Assembly (NCBI RefSeq): GCF_009193135.1
Contig: NZ_VUKC01000003.1
Location: 1 to 64,000 of the forward strand
Direction: 5' to 3'
DNA length: 64,000 nt
DNA from: Georgenia satyanarayanai
GTDB lineage: Bacteria; Actinomycetota; Actinomycetes; Actinomycetales; Actinomycetaceae
In this document: in pieces, positions 53,045 through 62,801 of the stretch
Position numbering within the stretch: position 1 is the first letter of the stretch
Layout of the letters: each line of letters starts with the position of its first letter
The notes under the pieces: generated by a model
Seen by the model: the letters and a program-made list of their open reading frames with translations, nothing else
Database searches by the model: none
Told to the model about the DNA's origin: nothing
Program-made: the position numbers and the translations under genes

Positions 53045-54369
53045 GCACGACGACGCGCACCGGTCGGTCTGCGGCCGACGAGTCGCTGGTCGACCGGGTC
53101 GAGGCCGCGCTGGCCGAGCTCCGCGCGGGTCGCCCCGTCCTCGTCGCCGACGGCCACGACCGCGAGGACGAGGTGGACGTCGTCCTGCCCGCCGCCACCG
53201 CCGACGCCGCGTGGGTGGCCTGGACCGTCCGGCACAGCTCGGGCTACCTCTGCGCACCGCTGCCGGCGCACCGTGCCGACGAGCTCGACCTGCCGCTCAT
53301 GGTGGCCCGCTCGCAGGACCCCCGGGGAACCGCCTACACCGTCTCCGTCGACGCGGCCGACGGCGTGGGCACCGGCATCTCCGCGACCGACCGCGCGCGG
53401 ACGCTCCGTGTCCTCGCCGACCCCGCCACGGGCCCGGGCGACCTCGTCCGGCCCGGCCACGTCCTGCCGCTGCGCGCCGTGAGCGGGGGCGTGCTCGAGC
53501 GGGCCGGGCACACGGAGGCCGCCGTGGACCTGTGCCGCCTCACCGGCGTGGGCGAGGTCGCCGCCATCGCCGAGCTCGTCGAGGACGACGGCGCGATGAC
53601 CCGTCGCCCCCAGGCGGCGGCCCTCGCCCGGCGCCACGGCCTCGCGCTCCTCACCGTGGCGGACCTCGTCGCGTACCGCACGACGCACGACCGGCCCGTG
53701 GCCGTCCCGCCGGCGAGCCCGGTCCGGAGGCGGGGGTCGGCCCGGCTGCCCACGGCGCACGGGGAGTTCGTCGTCCACGCCTACGCCGACCTGCGGACCG
53801 GGGACGAGCACCTCGTGCTCACCGCCGCCGCTCCTCCGGGCGCCCCGGCGGCCGACCCGCTCGTGCGTCTCCACTCGGAGTGCCGTACCGGCGACGCGCT
53901 CGACTCCGCGCGCTGCGACTGCGGTGCCCAGCTCCGCACCGCCCTCGCCCGCGTGGCCAGGGAGGGGGGCGCCGTCGTCCACCTCGGTGGTCACGAGGGA
54001 CGGGGGATCGGGCTCCTCGCGAAGATCGAGGCCTACGCCCTGCAGGACCTCGGCGCCGACACGGTCGAGGCGAACCTCCGCCTCGGCCATCCGGCGGAGG
54101 CGCGCGAGTACGGCGCCGCGGCGGCCGTCCTCGCGGACCTCGGCATGGTCCGTGTCCGCCTCCTGACGAACAACCCGGCGAAGGTCGCGGGACTCGTCGG
54201 GGCGGGGCTCGAGGTCAGCGCCGTCCTCGGGCTCGAGGTCGGCCGCACGAAGGACAACCACCACTACCTGCTGACGAAGCGGACGGCCATGGGCCACCAC
54301 CTGCCCGGCCTGGACACGGCCGGCACCCACCCCGGCGAGTCCGGGACGACTGAGGAGGAGCACGCATGA
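53041..54369 (+). CDS. ribBA: Bifunctional 3,4-dihydroxy-2-butanone-4-phosphate synthase / GTP cyclohydrolase II
   Basis: The 442-residue fusion supplies both precursors of riboflavin. The N-terminal domain has [15 protein letters not shown] (the Arg-Glu-x-Glu metal loop), [18 protein letters not shown] and a [12 protein letters not shown] motif. The C-terminal domain from about residue 235 has the zinc cysteines in [18 protein letters not shown] and [20 protein letters not shown]. The metal loop reads EDEVD rather than the common ENEGD; the two Glu are kept. It overlaps ribE and ribH as ATGA. Confidence 0.94.
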   Translation: MSTTTRTGRSAADESLVDRVEAALAELRAGRPVLVADGHDREDEVDVVLPAATADAAWVAWTVRHSSGYLCAPLPAHRADELDLPLMVARSQDPRGTAYTVSVDAADGVGTGISATDRARTLRVLADPATGPGDLVRPGHVLPLRAVSGGVLERAGHTEAAVDLCRLTGVGEVAAIAELVEDDGAMTRRPQAAALARRHGLALLTVADLVAYRTTHDRPVAVPPASPVRRRGSARLPTAHGEFVVHAYADLRTGDEHLVLTAAAPPGAPAADPLVRLHSECRTGDALDSARCDCGAQLRTALARVAREGGAVVHLGGHEGRGIGLLAKIEAYALQDLGADTVEANLRLGHPAEAREYGAAAAVLADLGMVRVRLLTNNPAKVAGLVGAGLEVSAVLGLEVGRTKDNHHYLLTKRTAMGHHLPGLDTAGTHPGESGTTEEEHA

Positions 54370-54836
54370 GCGGAGCCGGAGCACCCACCATCACCCCCGA
54401 CGGCAGCGGTCTGCGGGTGGTCGTCGTCGCCGCGCAGTGGCACACGGCCGTCATGGACGGCCTCGTCGCGGGCGCCGTCCGGGCTGTCGAGGAGGCCGGC
54501 GCCGCCGTGACGCTCGAGCGGGTGCCGGGCACCTTCGAGCTGCCCGTGGCCGCCGCGGCGGCCGCCCGCGGCGGTGCGGACGCCGTCGTGGCCCTCGGGG
54601 TCGTCATCCGCGGGGACACCCCGCACTTCGACTACGTCTGCCAGGCAGCCACCATCGGCCTCACGGAGGTCTCGGTCCGCGCCGGCGTCCCGGTCGGTTT
54701 CGGCGTGCTGACGACCGACGACGAGGCGCAGGCACTCGACCGCGCAGGCCTGCCCGGCTCGCGGGGGGACAAGGGGGCGGAGGCGGCCCAGGCCGCGATC
54801 GCGACCGCCCGGGTCGTGCGGCGCCTCGCCGGCTGA
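54366..54836 (+). CDS. ribH: 6,7-dimethyl-8-ribityllumazine synthase
   Basis: The 156-residue lumazine synthase condenses the pyrimidine and butanone intermediates. Motifs: [19 protein letters not shown] near residue 20, [13 protein letters not shown] near 57, [18 protein letters not shown] with the catalytic His in PHFDYV near 90, and [13 protein letters not shown]. Length is normal for a 60-mer or pentamer-forming enzyme. It is the last gene of the FMN-controlled operon. Confidence 0.95.
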   Translation: MSGAGAPTITPDGSGLRVVVVAAQWHTAVMDGLVAGAVRAVEEAGAAVTLERVPGTFELPVAAAAAARGGADAVVALGVVIRGDTPHFDYVCQAATIGLTEVSVRAGVPVGFGVLTTDDEAQALDRAGLPGSRGDKGAEAAQAAIATARVVRRLAG

Positions 54837-54898
54837 CCCGGGCGTGCCGTGTCGGGGCAGCAGCCAGCACCTCGGCGGCACCGAGCCACAGCCAGCCT

Positions 54899-56188
54899 TC
54901 AGCGCGTGAGGCCGACCTCCGCCGCGCTCTCCCCGGCCGCGTCCAGCGCGACGGTCCCCGACGCGCCGCCGGCCGTCACCACGTAGTCGCCGAGGAGTCC
55001 GGACACCCGCACGCGCCCCTCGGCGTCGGTGCGCAGCGTCGTCGGCGTCAGCCACCACTCCTCCTTGACGAGCCGGCGCAGCGCACCGTACGCGGGCTTC
55101 GGGGTGCCGTCGCGGCGGACGAGGCCGGCCGGTGCTCCCAGCCACGCGCCGTCGTCGGTGATGCCCCAGTAGGTGATCGCCTGGACCGCGGGGTGGGACA
55201 GGAGCGAGCGGTAGTGCCGCACGATCTCGTCCGCCTGACGCTCCTCGCCCTCGGGCGTCGAGGGCCAGGACGGGACCTGGTAGTCGTTGAGGTCGACGAT
55301 CTCCGGCGGCATGAGGTCACCCGAGAGCAGGGTGTTCTCCGTGAGGTGCAGCGGCAGGCCGAACCGCGCGAAGCGGTCGACCATGGCGAGCATCTTCTCC
55401 TCGCCCCAGTACCCCTGGTGCATGTGGGTCTGCAGCCCGAGGGCGTCGACCCGGATGCCCGCCGCGAGCACCTCCTCGATGAGGCGCTCGTAGTCGGGGG
55501 AGAGGTCGAAGTCGTTGAGCAGGAGGGTCGCGGCCGGGTCCGTCGCGCGGGCCTCCTCGAAGGCGAGCCGGACCGTCGGGACCCGCCCCTGCTCACGGCA
55601 CAGGCGGGTGATGGCGTTCTCGTGCTCCTCGTTGACGAAGTCCGGCATGATGACGACCTCGTTGATGGCGTCCCACGTGTCGATGACGCCGGCGAAGTCA
55701 CCGACCTCCCGCCGGATCCGGGCGCGCAGCACCTCGGCGACCTCCGCCGTCGGCAGCTCGCGCAGCCAGTCCGGCGCGAGGGTGTGCCAGGCGAGCGGGT
55801 GACCCTTGACCGCGACGCCCCGGTCCTGGAACCACCGGGCGGTGCGGAGCAGCCGTGCGGTGTCCGGACGTCCGCGCTCGGGCTCGAAGCCGGCCCAGTA
55901 GAAGGGCAGCGTCGCGGTGTTGAAGACGTCCAGCCACAGGGCGGCGAGGTGCTCGCCCTGGTCGGGCGCCGCCCCGCCGAAGACGCTCTCGACCCCGCCG
56001 GACGTCTCGCCGTTGGCGAGCGGGATGAGGTCGAAGCCGATGTTGCCGAAGGCGAAGCGGTGGCGGACCTGCTCGACGGTGACGTCGGTGTCAGCGAGCG
56101 GGGCACCGTCGGCGCCGTGCACGGTGACGGTCGCGTGGGCGGTGCGGTGGGCCAGGGAGGTGTCGACGGAGGGGGCGGAGGGCGTCAT
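54899..56188 (-). CDS. Glycoside hydrolase family 10 (endo-1,4-beta-xylanase-like), no signal peptide
   Basis: The 429-residue protein has a short N-terminal beta-rich part (HRFAFGNIGFDLIPLANGE), the GH10 barrel motifs VKGHPLAWHTLAPDW and DTWDAINEV (acid/base Glu) and a nucleophile candidate in PLHLTENTLLSG. The C-terminal ~60 residues form a small beta domain. The nucleophile context TENT differs from the usual TE(L/I)D. There is no export signal, so intracellular action on imported xylo-oligosaccharides is likely. The ATG at 56188 has GGAAAG upstream. Confidence 0.85.
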   Translation of the reverse strand: MTPSAPSVDTSLAHRTAHATVTVHGADGAPLADTDVTVEQVRHRFAFGNIGFDLIPLANGETSGGVESVFGGAAPDQGEHLAALWLDVFNTATLPFYWAGFEPERGRPDTARLLRTARWFQDRGVAVKGHPLAWHTLAPDWLRELPTAEVAEVLRARIRREVGDFAGVIDTWDAINEVVIMPDFVNEEHENAITRLCREQGRVPTVRLAFEEARATDPAATLLLNDFDLSPDYERLIEEVLAAGIRVDALGLQTHMHQGYWGEEKMLAMVDRFARFGLPLHLTENTLLSGDLMPPEIVDLNDYQVPSWPSTPEGEERQADEIVRHYRSLLSHPAVQAITYWGITDDGAWLGAPAGLVRRDGTPKPAYGALRRLVKEEWWLTPTTLRTDAEGRVRVSGLLGDYVVTAGGASGTVALDAAGESAAEVGLTR

Positions 56189-56290
56189 CGCAGTCTTTCC
56201 GAGGTCGGGGCAGGGCAGCGCCGACGCTACCTCCTCGTCACGCGTCGCGATCCCCTTCCAGTTGCCCCGGGGACGTCGGATCATGACGCC

Positions 56291-56863
56291 ATGACGATCG
56301 AGGTGCGCCCCGCCGTCGTCTTCGAGGACGTCGCGACGATGGTGGGCCCGAAGCGGCCGGACGCGAACGTGTGCTGGTGCCTGAGCTACCGCCTCCCGTC
56401 CTCGGAGCAGCTGGCCCTGCGCGGCCCCGCCCGCGGGGAGCGGGTGCGCGAGCTCGTCGCCGCGGACCCGCCGCCGGGCGTCCTCGCCTACGACGGTGAC
56501 GACGTCGTGGGCTGGGCCGCCGTGCACCCGCGCGCGGACACGAGCTTCGCCCGCAACCGGCGGATCCCGCACGTCGACGACCTGCCCGTGTGGTCGCTGT
56601 GGTGCGTGCGGGTGTGCCCCGGCCACCGCGGGCAGGGCATCGTCCACCACCTCGTCGCGGGCGCCGTCGAGCTCGCGCGGTCCTGCGGGGCGCCGGCCGT
56701 GGAGGCCTACCCGGTCGACAACGGCGGCGCGCGCGTCGACCTCACGATGGCCTACGTCGGCACCCGGGCGGTCTTCGAGCGCGCCGGTTTCGTCAAGGCC
56801 GCCGACACGAGCTCGGTGCTCAACGGGTTCCCCCGCGTCCTCATGCGCCGCGACCTGCGCTGA
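56291..56863 (+). CDS. GNAT-family N-acetyltransferase
   Basis: The 190-residue protein has the acetyl-CoA site in VWSLWCVRVCPGHRGQGIVH (R-x2-G-x-G/A pattern as RGQGI) and later YVGTRAVFERAGFVKAAD, typical of GNAT proteins. The N-terminus contains CWCLSYRLP, seen in a subgroup of uncharacterised actinobacterial acetyltransferases. The ATG lies six bases after GATCAT, with no ribosome site, so it may be leaderless. Substrate unknown. Confidence 0.88.
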   Translation: MTIEVRPAVVFEDVATMVGPKRPDANVCWCLSYRLPSSEQLALRGPARGERVRELVAADPPPGVLAYDGDDVVGWAAVHPRADTSFARNRRIPHVDDLPVWSLWCVRVCPGHRGQGIVHHLVAGAVELARSCGAPAVEAYPVDNGGARVDLTMAYVGTRAVFERAGFVKAADTSSVLNGFPRVLMRRDLR

Positions 56864-56874
56864 GACGCGTCCGA

Positions 56875-57606
56875 CTAGCGGGCGAGCGAGGCCCGCAGCG
56901 CCTCGAGCCGCGCGACCGCGTCCTCCAGCAGCGCGTCCTCCGTCCCCCTGACGACGACGTTGGTCCCCCGCAGCTCGCCCTCGCTGAACGGGTAGGACCC
57001 GAAACCGAGCCGGGGCATCTCCTCGGCGAGGAGCCGCAGCTGGGTCGCGACACGCCCCTCACCGACCTCGAAGCGCACCTCGCGCGAGCGGATCGGGACC
57101 CCTCCGGCGAGGGTGGGGAGGACGGCGTCGAGCATGGCGACGAAGATGCTCGGCACGCCGGCCATGACGTGGACGTTGCCGATCGTGAAGCCCGGCGCCC
57201 CCGAGACGCCGTTGACGATGAGGCTCGCGCCGTCGGGGATGCGCGCCATGCGCAGCTGGTCGGCGGTAGGGGTCGCGCCGCGGCGGGCGAGGGCCTCCTC
57301 GAGGAGGGCGCGGGCGTCGGCGCGGACCTCGATGCCCACCCCGAAGGCGGCGGCGACCGCGTCGGCGGTGATGTCGTCGTGGGTGGGGCCGATCCCGCCG
57401 GAGGTGAAGACGTGGGTGTACCGCTCCCGCAGGGCGTCGAGCGCCTCGACGATGGCGTCGTGGTCGTCGGGGACCACGCGGATCTCCGCGAGGTCGATCC
57501 CCACCCGGGTGAGCTCGCCGGCGAGGTGGTGGGCGTTGGCCTCGCGGGTGCGCCCGGAGAGGATCTCGTCGCCGATGACGAGGATTGCGGCAGTGGGGTT
57601 GGACAT
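56875..57606 (-). CDS. CinA N-terminal/MoaB-type molybdopterin-binding domain protein
   Basis: The 243-residue protein has the MoCF-biosynthesis fold: [19 protein letters not shown] at the N-terminus and [20 protein letters not shown] in the middle. A second region [20 protein letters not shown] resembles the CinA/COG1058 family. It lacks the C-terminal nicotinamide-nucleotide amidohydrolase domain of full CinA. Members may act as pyrophosphatases on ADP-ribose or FAD-like compounds. The ATG at 57606 lies six bases after CACGCT on the minus strand (leaderless candidate). It diverges from pxpA. Confidence 0.88.
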   Translation of the reverse strand: MSNPTAAILVIGDEILSGRTREANAHHLAGELTRVGIDLAEIRVVPDDHDAIVEALDALRERYTHVFTSGGIGPTHDDITADAVAAAFGVGIEVRADARALLEEALARRGATPTADQLRMARIPDGASLIVNGVSGAPGFTIGNVHVMAGVPSIFVAMLDAVLPTLAGGVPIRSREVRFEVGEGRVATQLRLLAEEMPRLGFGSYPFSEGELRGTNVVVRGTEDALLEDAVARLEALRASLAR

Positions 57607-57663
57607 GGCCCCAGCGTGCCGCCGTCCCACCCGGTCGCACAATCGGAAGGGGTGGGCGGCGGA

Positions 57664-57669
57664 TACGCT
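57664..57669 (+). promoter_or_regulatory. Candidate -10 box of the pxpA operon
   Basis: TACGCT lies 43 bp before the pxpA GTG; the leader would include the AAGGAG ribosome site. Confidence 0.4.
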
Positions 57670-57712
57670 GCTGGGCAGCGGACACCCGCCGCCCGCCCGG
57701 AAGGAGCCCTCG

Positions 57713-58468
57713 GTGACGATCGACCTCAACGCCGACGTCGGGGAGTCCTTCGGTGCGTGGACGATGGGCGACGACGCCGCGATCCTGCGCGTCGTCACGA
57801 GCGCGAACGTCGCCTGCGGCTTCCACGCGGGGGACCCGCGCACCGCCCGCCGCACCTGCGCCCAGGCCGCCGCGGCCGGGGTGGCCGTCGGCGCGCACGT
57901 GTCCTACCGCGACCTCGCCGGCTTCGGACGCCGATTCCTCGACGTCGACCCGGCCGAGCTCACCGACGAGGTCGTCTACCAGATCGGGGCGCTGCAGGCG
58001 CTGGCCGCCGCGGCCGGCACCGAGGTCCGGTACGTCAAGCCGCACGGCGCGCTCTACAACGCGATCGTCCACCACCGCGCGCAGGCCCGTGCCGTCGCCG
58101 CTGCCGTCGCCGCCGTCGACCCCGGCCTGCCGGTCCTCGTGCTGCCCGGGACCGTCATCGAGGAGGAGGCGCACGCGGCGGGCCTGCGTCCCGTCGTCGA
58201 GGCCTTCGCCGACCGCGCCTACCTGCCCGACGGGACCCTCGTCCCACGGTCGCGGCCCGGCGCCGTCGTCAGTGACCCGCAGGAGGTGGCCGACCGGGTG
58301 CTGCGGATGGCGACCGAGGGGACCGTCACGGCGGTGGACGGCACCACCGTCGCGGTGCGGGCGCGCAGCGTGTGCGTCCACGGCGACACCCCCGGCGCCG
58401 TCGCCATCGCGACGGCGGTACGCGCCGCGCTCGACGCCGCCGGTGTCCCGGTGGCCGGCTTCCGGTGA
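57713..58468 (+). CDS. pxpA: 5-oxoprolinase subunit A (LamB/YcsF family)
   Basis: The 251-residue protein begins [16 protein letters not shown], the family signature, and continues with [28 protein letters not shown] and [12 protein letters not shown]. PxpA with PxpB and PxpC cleaves 5-oxoproline to glutamate with ATP in the cytoplasm. The GTG at 57713 has AAGGAG 7 nt upstream, deciding the start. It overlaps the next gene as GTGA. Confidence 0.94.
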   Translation: MTIDLNADVGESFGAWTMGDDAAILRVVTSANVACGFHAGDPRTARRTCAQAAAAGVAVGAHVSYRDLAGFGRRFLDVDPAELTDEVVYQIGALQALAAAAGTEVRYVKPHGALYNAIVHHRAQARAVAAAVAAVDPGLPVLVLPGTVIEEEAHAAGLRPVVEAFADRAYLPDGTLVPRSRPGAVVSDPQEVADRVLRMATEGTVTAVDGTTVAVRARSVCVHGDTPGAVAIATAVRAALDAAGVPVAGFR

Positions 58469-60030
58469 CCGGCCGCGAGGTCCGCCCGGTGGGGGAGCGG
58501 GCCCTGCTCGTCGGGTGCGCCGACCTCGCCGAGGTGCTCGGCCTCCACGCCGCCCTCACCGCCGCCCCGCTGCCCGGACAGGCCGAGGTCCTCGCCGCCG
58601 CACGCACCGTGCTCGTCCGCGCCACCGACCGGGCCGCCCGGGACCGCCTCGCGCCCGTGCTGCGCGACCTCCCCGCGCCGCCCGCGCCCCCGCCGGCGGG
58701 GGAGGTCGTCGTCCTCGACACCGTGTACGACGGCGCGGACCTCACGTTCGTGGCCGAGCACACCGGGCTGAGCGTCGAGGGTGTCGTCGCCGCCCACTCG
58801 GGGGAGGAGTGGACGGCCGCCTTCGGCGGGTTCGCGCCCGGTTTCGCCTACCTCGTCGGCCCGACGACGCTCGCCGTGCCGCGGCGGGCGAGCCCGCGCA
58901 CCGCCGTCCCGGCCGGGTCCGTCGCCCTCGCCGGCACCTTCTCCGCCGTCTACCCGCGCTCCTCGCCCGGCGGGTGGCAGCTCCTCGGTCACACCGACGC
59001 GCCCGTGTGGGACCTCGACCGGCAGCCACCGGCGCTGCTCAGGCCCGGGGACCGGGTGCGGTTCCGGCCCGTGCGCGAACGTGTCACCGTGCGCCGGAGC
59101 AGGCCGCCGGCCCGCGCTGCCGCCGCGCCCGGCCCCGCCCTCACCGTCCTCGCCACCGGTGCCCAGAGCCTTTTGGAGGACCTCGGCCGCAGCGGGATGC
59201 TCGACCTCGGTGTCAGCCCCTCCGGGGCCGCGGACCGCGGCTCGGCACGCCAGGCCAACCGCCTCGTCGGCAACGACCGCGCCGCCGCCGTCGTCGAGAC
59301 CGTCCTCGGCGGCCTCGAGCTGCGCGCCACCGGCCACCACGTCCTCGCCGTCTCCGGGGCGCCCGTGCCCCTCACGCTCCTGCACGACGGCGAGGAGCTC
59401 GCCCACCCGCCGACCGACGCCCCGTTCCTGCTCCCCGACGGCCACGTCCTGCGCCTGGGCCACCCGGCGGTGGGGCTCCGCGCCTACGTCGCCGTCCGCG
59501 GCGGGATCACCGTCCCTCCCGTGCTCGGCAGCCGGTCGACCGACCTGCTCTCCGGCACCGGACCCCCGCCCCTCGCCCCGGGCACCGTCCTCCCGGTCGG
59601 TCCGCCGCCCGCCACGGCCGTCGGACAGCCGGAGCCCGGCCGCGTGGGCGCGCCCGGTGTGCTGCGCGTCGGTGTTGTTCTCGGGCCGCGGGCCGACCGG
59701 GTGACGCCCGAGTCGCTCGAGCGGCTGCTCTCCCAGGAGTGGACGGTGTCCGACCGGTCCAACCGGGTGGGGCTCCGGCTGGACGGCGTGCCCCTCCAGC
59801 GCGCCGACGACTCCGAGCTGCCGAGCGAGGGCACGGTCGCCGGGGCCGTCCAGCTCCCGTCGGACGGGCGCCCCGTCGTCTTCCTCGCCGACCACCCGGT
59901 CACCGGCGGCTACCCCGTCCTCGCCGTCGTCCGGGAGGCCGACCGCGACGTCCTGGCGCAGGCACGCCCCGGGGACCGGCTGGTCTTCCGGGACGCCATA
60001 CCGCCTTGCGGGAACGTCGCGCGGACGTAG
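58465..60030 (+). CDS. Fused 5-oxoprolinase subunits B and C
   Basis: The 521-residue protein joins a PxpB (KipI-like) half to a PxpC (KipA-like) half. The first ~210 residues carry [13 protein letters not shown] and [20 protein letters not shown]. From about residue 230, [20 protein letters not shown] with [20 protein letters not shown] and [18 protein letters not shown] is PxpC sequence. In E. coli these are separate proteins that form the complex with PxpA. Fusion is common in high-GC Gram-positives. The stop TAG overlaps a promoter for the next gene. Confidence 0.92.
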   Translation: MTGREVRPVGERALLVGCADLAEVLGLHAALTAAPLPGQAEVLAAARTVLVRATDRAARDRLAPVLRDLPAPPAPPPAGEVVVLDTVYDGADLTFVAEHTGLSVEGVVAAHSGEEWTAAFGGFAPGFAYLVGPTTLAVPRRASPRTAVPAGSVALAGTFSAVYPRSSPGGWQLLGHTDAPVWDLDRQPPALLRPGDRVRFRPVRERVTVRRSRPPARAAAAPGPALTVLATGAQSLLEDLGRSGMLDLGVSPSGAADRGSARQANRLVGNDRAAAVVETVLGGLELRATGHHVLAVSGAPVPLTLLHDGEELAHPPTDAPFLLPDGHVLRLGHPAVGLRAYVAVRGGITVPPVLGSRSTDLLSGTGPPPLAPGTVLPVGPPPATAVGQPEPGRVGAPGVLRVGVVLGPRADRVTPESLERLLSQEWTVSDRSNRVGLRLDGVPLQRADDSELPSEGTVAGAVQLPSDGRPVVFLADHPVTGGYPVLAVVREADRDVLAQARPGDRLVFRDAIPPCGNVART

Positions 60031-60033
60031 GTT
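60006..60033 (+). promoter_or_regulatory. Promoter for the PfkB-like gene
   Basis: TTGCGG (60006-60011), 16 bp, then TAGGTT (60028-60033) form a good promoter at the very end of the pxpB-pxpC fusion. The transcript would start near 60040, 36 nt before the ATG. Confidence 0.5.
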
Positions 60034-60075
60034 GTGTGCAGAAGCACCGTCAGCACACGGGGGGTAGGACGACGC

Positions 60076-61020
60076 ATGAGCGACGCCGCGACGACCATCG
60101 ACACCGACGAGCAGGAGCGCTCGGCGCGGACCTCGGTCCCCTCGCGCAAGGCCCCGGACCAGGGGACCCCGCTGCGCCGGAGCAGCGACGACCCCACGCT
60201 CGGTGACGGCCGCAAGCCGCCGACGACCTTCGCCTGGGCGCCCACCCCCACCCTCACCGACCGCCGCGTGCTCGACTCGCCCGCCGTCGTCGTCGTCGAC
60301 GACGTCGCCAGCCGCGAGGCCGCCGGCGCGCGCGTCGCCGAGGGGCTCGAGCGACTGGGCCGGCCGGTCGAGCGCATCCCCGCGGACGGCACGGGCCTGC
60401 GGCGCCGGCGCCCCTCCGGGCCGCTCCACCACCCGCTCGTCGTCCACGTCGGCTCCGCCAGCGCGCTGCGCGAGCCCACCGCGCAGACCGTGACGCGGAC
60501 GGTGAGCGCCTACCGCCCCGGCGCGACGATCGTCTACGAGCCGGGTCTGCGCGGCGAGCTGCCCGGTCGGCGCGAGGAGGTGCGGTCCCGCGTCGAGTCG
60601 ATGGTCGCCCGCGCCGACGTCGTCATCGCCACCACCGGCGACCTCGAGCTGCTCTACCCGGGCGAGGCACGCGAGAACGTCCTGCGCCGGTGGGTGGCGG
60701 CCGGCCCCGGCATCGTCGTCGTCTCCGCCGTCGGCGACGGCGCGTGGGCGGTCAACGCCGTGGGCCTCACGGCCACGGTCCACGGCCGGGGCGCGGACGC
60801 GGGGGACGCCTTCGCCGCCGGTGTCATCGACGCGCTGTGGAAGGCCGGGCTCCTCGGCGTCGCCAACCGGCCGGACCTGCGCACCGCGGTGTGGGGCACG
60901 CTCCACGAGCTCGTCGAGAACGCCGCTGTCGCCGCCCAGCTCGCCGGGGGCTCCGACGGCCTCGCGCCCAGCCGCGACGAGCTCGACGCCGCGCGCGGCA
61001 TCCCCCGCCTCGGCCGGTAG
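60076..61020 (+). CDS. Divergent PfkB-like protein lacking the N-terminal substrate domain
   Basis: In this 314-residue protein only the C-terminal part (from ~residue 140) matches sugar kinases: ATIVYEPGLRGELPGRREEV, SMVARADVVIATTGDLELLY, PGIVVVSAVGDGAWAV and the anion-hole region GRGADAGDAFAAGVIDALW with the catalytic Asp. The usual N-terminal GG/N motifs that bind the sugar are missing. In their place is a polar, probably disordered segment and a short Rossmann-like stretch (SPAVVVVDDVASREAAGARV). It could be a kinase of altered specificity, a nucleotide-binding regulator or a decaying enzyme. The ATG at 60076 is chosen; GGGG lies upstream. Confidence 0.7.
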   Translation: MSDAATTIDTDEQERSARTSVPSRKAPDQGTPLRRSSDDPTLGDGRKPPTTFAWAPTPTLTDRRVLDSPAVVVVDDVASREAAGARVAEGLERLGRPVERIPADGTGLRRRRPSGPLHHPLVVHVGSASALREPTAQTVTRTVSAYRPGATIVYEPGLRGELPGRREEVRSRVESMVARADVVIATTGDLELLYPGEARENVLRRWVAAGPGIVVVSAVGDGAWAVNAVGLTATVHGRGADAGDAFAAGVIDALWKAGLLGVANRPDLRTAVWGTLHELVENAAVAAQLAGGSDGLAPSRDELDAARGIPRLGR

Positions 61021-61041
61021 GCGCCCCGCCGCGTCAGCGAG

Positions 61042-61099
61042 GCGTCGCACCTCGGGCTCGTCCCCGGGAGGTGCGACGCAGGATCGACACGTGCGACGC
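61042..61099. terminator. Hairpin plus extra copy of its arm after the PfkB-like gene
   Basis: GCGTCGCACCTC (61042-61053) and GAGGTGCGACGC (61068-61079) are perfect 12-bp inverted repeats around a 14-base loop. A third partial copy, GTGCGACGC, lies at 61091-61099. It is probably a terminator-like element between the PfkB-like gene and the methyltransferase gene; no T-run is present. Confidence 0.6.
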
Positions 61100-61169
61100 G
61101 ACCGGGTGGGGAGCGGGTGACGGATCTCTACCGCCGTCGGGCGACCGCAGCCCGTAGGCTGGAGCGGCC

Positions 61170-62294
61170 ATGCAGTGCTCCTACTTCGACGCCGCCCGCT
61201 GCGGCTCGTGCACCCTCATGGGGCGCCCCTACGCCGAGCAGCTCGCCGGCAAGCAGGAGCACGTCCGCACGCTGCTCGCCGCGCACCGGGACCTCACCTG
61301 GCTCGAGCCGTTCCCCAGCGCCGAGGACGGCTACCGCAACAAGGCGAAGATGGTGGTCGGGGGCAGTCCCACCGCCCCGACGCTCGGGATCCTCGACGCC
61401 GAGGGCCGGGGCACCGACCTGCGCGCCTGCGGGATCATCGCCCCGGGCATCCGCGCCGCCTTCGAGCCGCTCACCCGGTTCATCACGACGGCGGGGCTCA
61501 TCCCCTACGACGTGCCCACCCGGCGCGGGGAGCTGAAGAACCTCGTCGTCACCGAGTCGCCCGCCGGCGAGCTCATGGTGCGCTTCGTCCTGCGCTCCTC
61601 CGAGGCGCTGCCCCGGGTGCGCAAGCACCTGCCGAGGCTGCGGGAGGCGCTGCCGCGGCTCGCCGTCGCCTCGGTCAACCTCCTGCCCGAGCACAAGGCC
61701 GTGGTCGAGGGGGAGGAGGAGATCGTCCTCACCGACCAGCAGACCCTCGAGATGCGGCTGGGAGGCGTCCACCTCCACCTGCGCCCGCAGGGCTTCTTCC
61801 AGACCAACACCGCCGTCGCGGCCGCCCTCTACGCGCAGGCGAGCCGCTGGGTGGCGGAGGTCGCGCCCTCCTCGGTGTGGGACCTGTACTGCGGGGTGGG
61901 CGGCTTCGCCCTGCACTGCGCAGCCCCCGGGCGGGACGTCGTCGGCATCGAGACGAGCGAGGCGGCCGTCGCAGCCGCCGAGCGCAGCCGGCTCGACGCC
62001 GGGCTCGAGTCGGTCCGCTTCCTCGCCGGGGACGCGACCACGTTCGCGTTGTCCGCCGCGCGGGCGCCCGAGCTCGTCGTCGTCAACCCTCCCCGGCGCG
62101 GGATCGGTGCCGCCCTCGCCGGCTGGCTCGAGAGCTCCGGGGTACGCCACGTGCTCTACTCGAGCTGCAACGTGACCTCCCTCGCCCGTGACCTCGCCGC
62201 CATGCCCTCGCTCGTGCCGGTGCAGGGCCAGGTGCTCGACATGTTCCCCCAGACCCCGCACGCGGAGGTGCTCGTCCGCCTCGAGCGGCGCTGA
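61170..62294 (+). CDS. 23S rRNA (uracil-C5)-methyltransferase, RlmC/TrmA family
   Basis: The 374-residue SAM- and [4Fe-4S]-dependent methyltransferase methylates a uridine in 23S rRNA. Iron-sulfur ligands appear as Cys3, Cys11 and Cys14 (MQCSYFDAARCGSCTLMG) plus RACGI near residue 93. The SAM motif is VWDLYCGVGGFALHCA, the catalytic Cys lies in YSSCNVTSLARDL, and the C-terminus is DMFPQTPHAEVLVRLER. No TRAM domain precedes the cluster, which favours RlmC (RumB). TAGGCT lies nine bases before the ATG. Confidence 0.92.
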   Translation: MQCSYFDAARCGSCTLMGRPYAEQLAGKQEHVRTLLAAHRDLTWLEPFPSAEDGYRNKAKMVVGGSPTAPTLGILDAEGRGTDLRACGIIAPGIRAAFEPLTRFITTAGLIPYDVPTRRGELKNLVVTESPAGELMVRFVLRSSEALPRVRKHLPRLREALPRLAVASVNLLPEHKAVVEGEEEIVLTDQQTLEMRLGGVHLHLRPQGFFQTNTAVAAALYAQASRWVAEVAPSSVWDLYCGVGGFALHCAAPGRDVVGIETSEAAVAAAERSRLDAGLESVRFLAGDATTFALSAARAPELVVVNPPRRGIGAALAGWLESSGVRHVLYSSCNVTSLARDLAAMPSLVPVQGQVLDMFPQTPHAEVLVRLERR

Positions 62295-62363
62295 GCCGTT
62301 CGCACTGCTTCACGCGGGCCGCCGTGGCAGGCTCGGGGCGAGACACGGGGGAGGTGAGCGGGG

Positions 62364-62801
62364 ATGGACGCACGGGACCGGCGCCGCTCGACCTGGGTGG
62401 CCGCGCTCATCGGTGTGGGCGTCATGGCCGCCGTCGACGAGATCGTCTTCCACCAGATCCTCGGCTGGCACCACTTCTACGACCGCTCCACCCCGCAAGT
62501 GGGGCTCCTGGCCGACGGCCTGCTCCACGCCGCCGAGCTCGTCGTGCTCGTCGCGGGGATCTTCCTCGTCGCCGACCTCGCCCGCCGCGGCGGGCTGCAC
62601 CGCGGTGCGGTCGCGGCGGGCGCGCTCCTCGGGGCAGGGGGCTTCCAGCTCTTCGACGGCGTCGTCGTCCACAAGGTGCTGCGACTGCACCAGGTGCGCT
62701 ACGACGTCGAGCTCCTGCCCTACGACGCCGCCTGGCTCGCCTCCGCGGTGCTCCTCGTGCTGGCCGGGGTGCTGCTCCTCGTGCGCGCCACGCGCACATG
62801 A
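62364..62801 (+). CDS. DUF2243-family membrane protein
   Basis: The 145-residue protein has four membrane segments (VAALIGVGVMAAVDEIVFHQ, AELVVLVAGIFLVADLARR, GAVAAGALLGAGGFQLFDG, LASAVLLVLAGVLLLVRA). Conserved DEIVFHQILGWHHFYD and FDGVVVHKVLRLHQVRY motifs are rich in His, consistent with a metal. The ATG has GGAGG about 9 nt upstream. It overlaps the CtaG gene as ATGA; the pair is often found together, and a role in copper delivery to an oxidase is inferred. Confidence 0.88.
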   Translation: MDARDRRRSTWVAALIGVGVMAAVDEIVFHQILGWHHFYDRSTPQVGLLADGLLHAAELVVLVAGIFLVADLARRGGLHRGAVAAGALLGAGGFQLFDGVVVHKVLRLHQVRYDVELLPYDAAWLASAVLLVLAGVLLLVRATRT

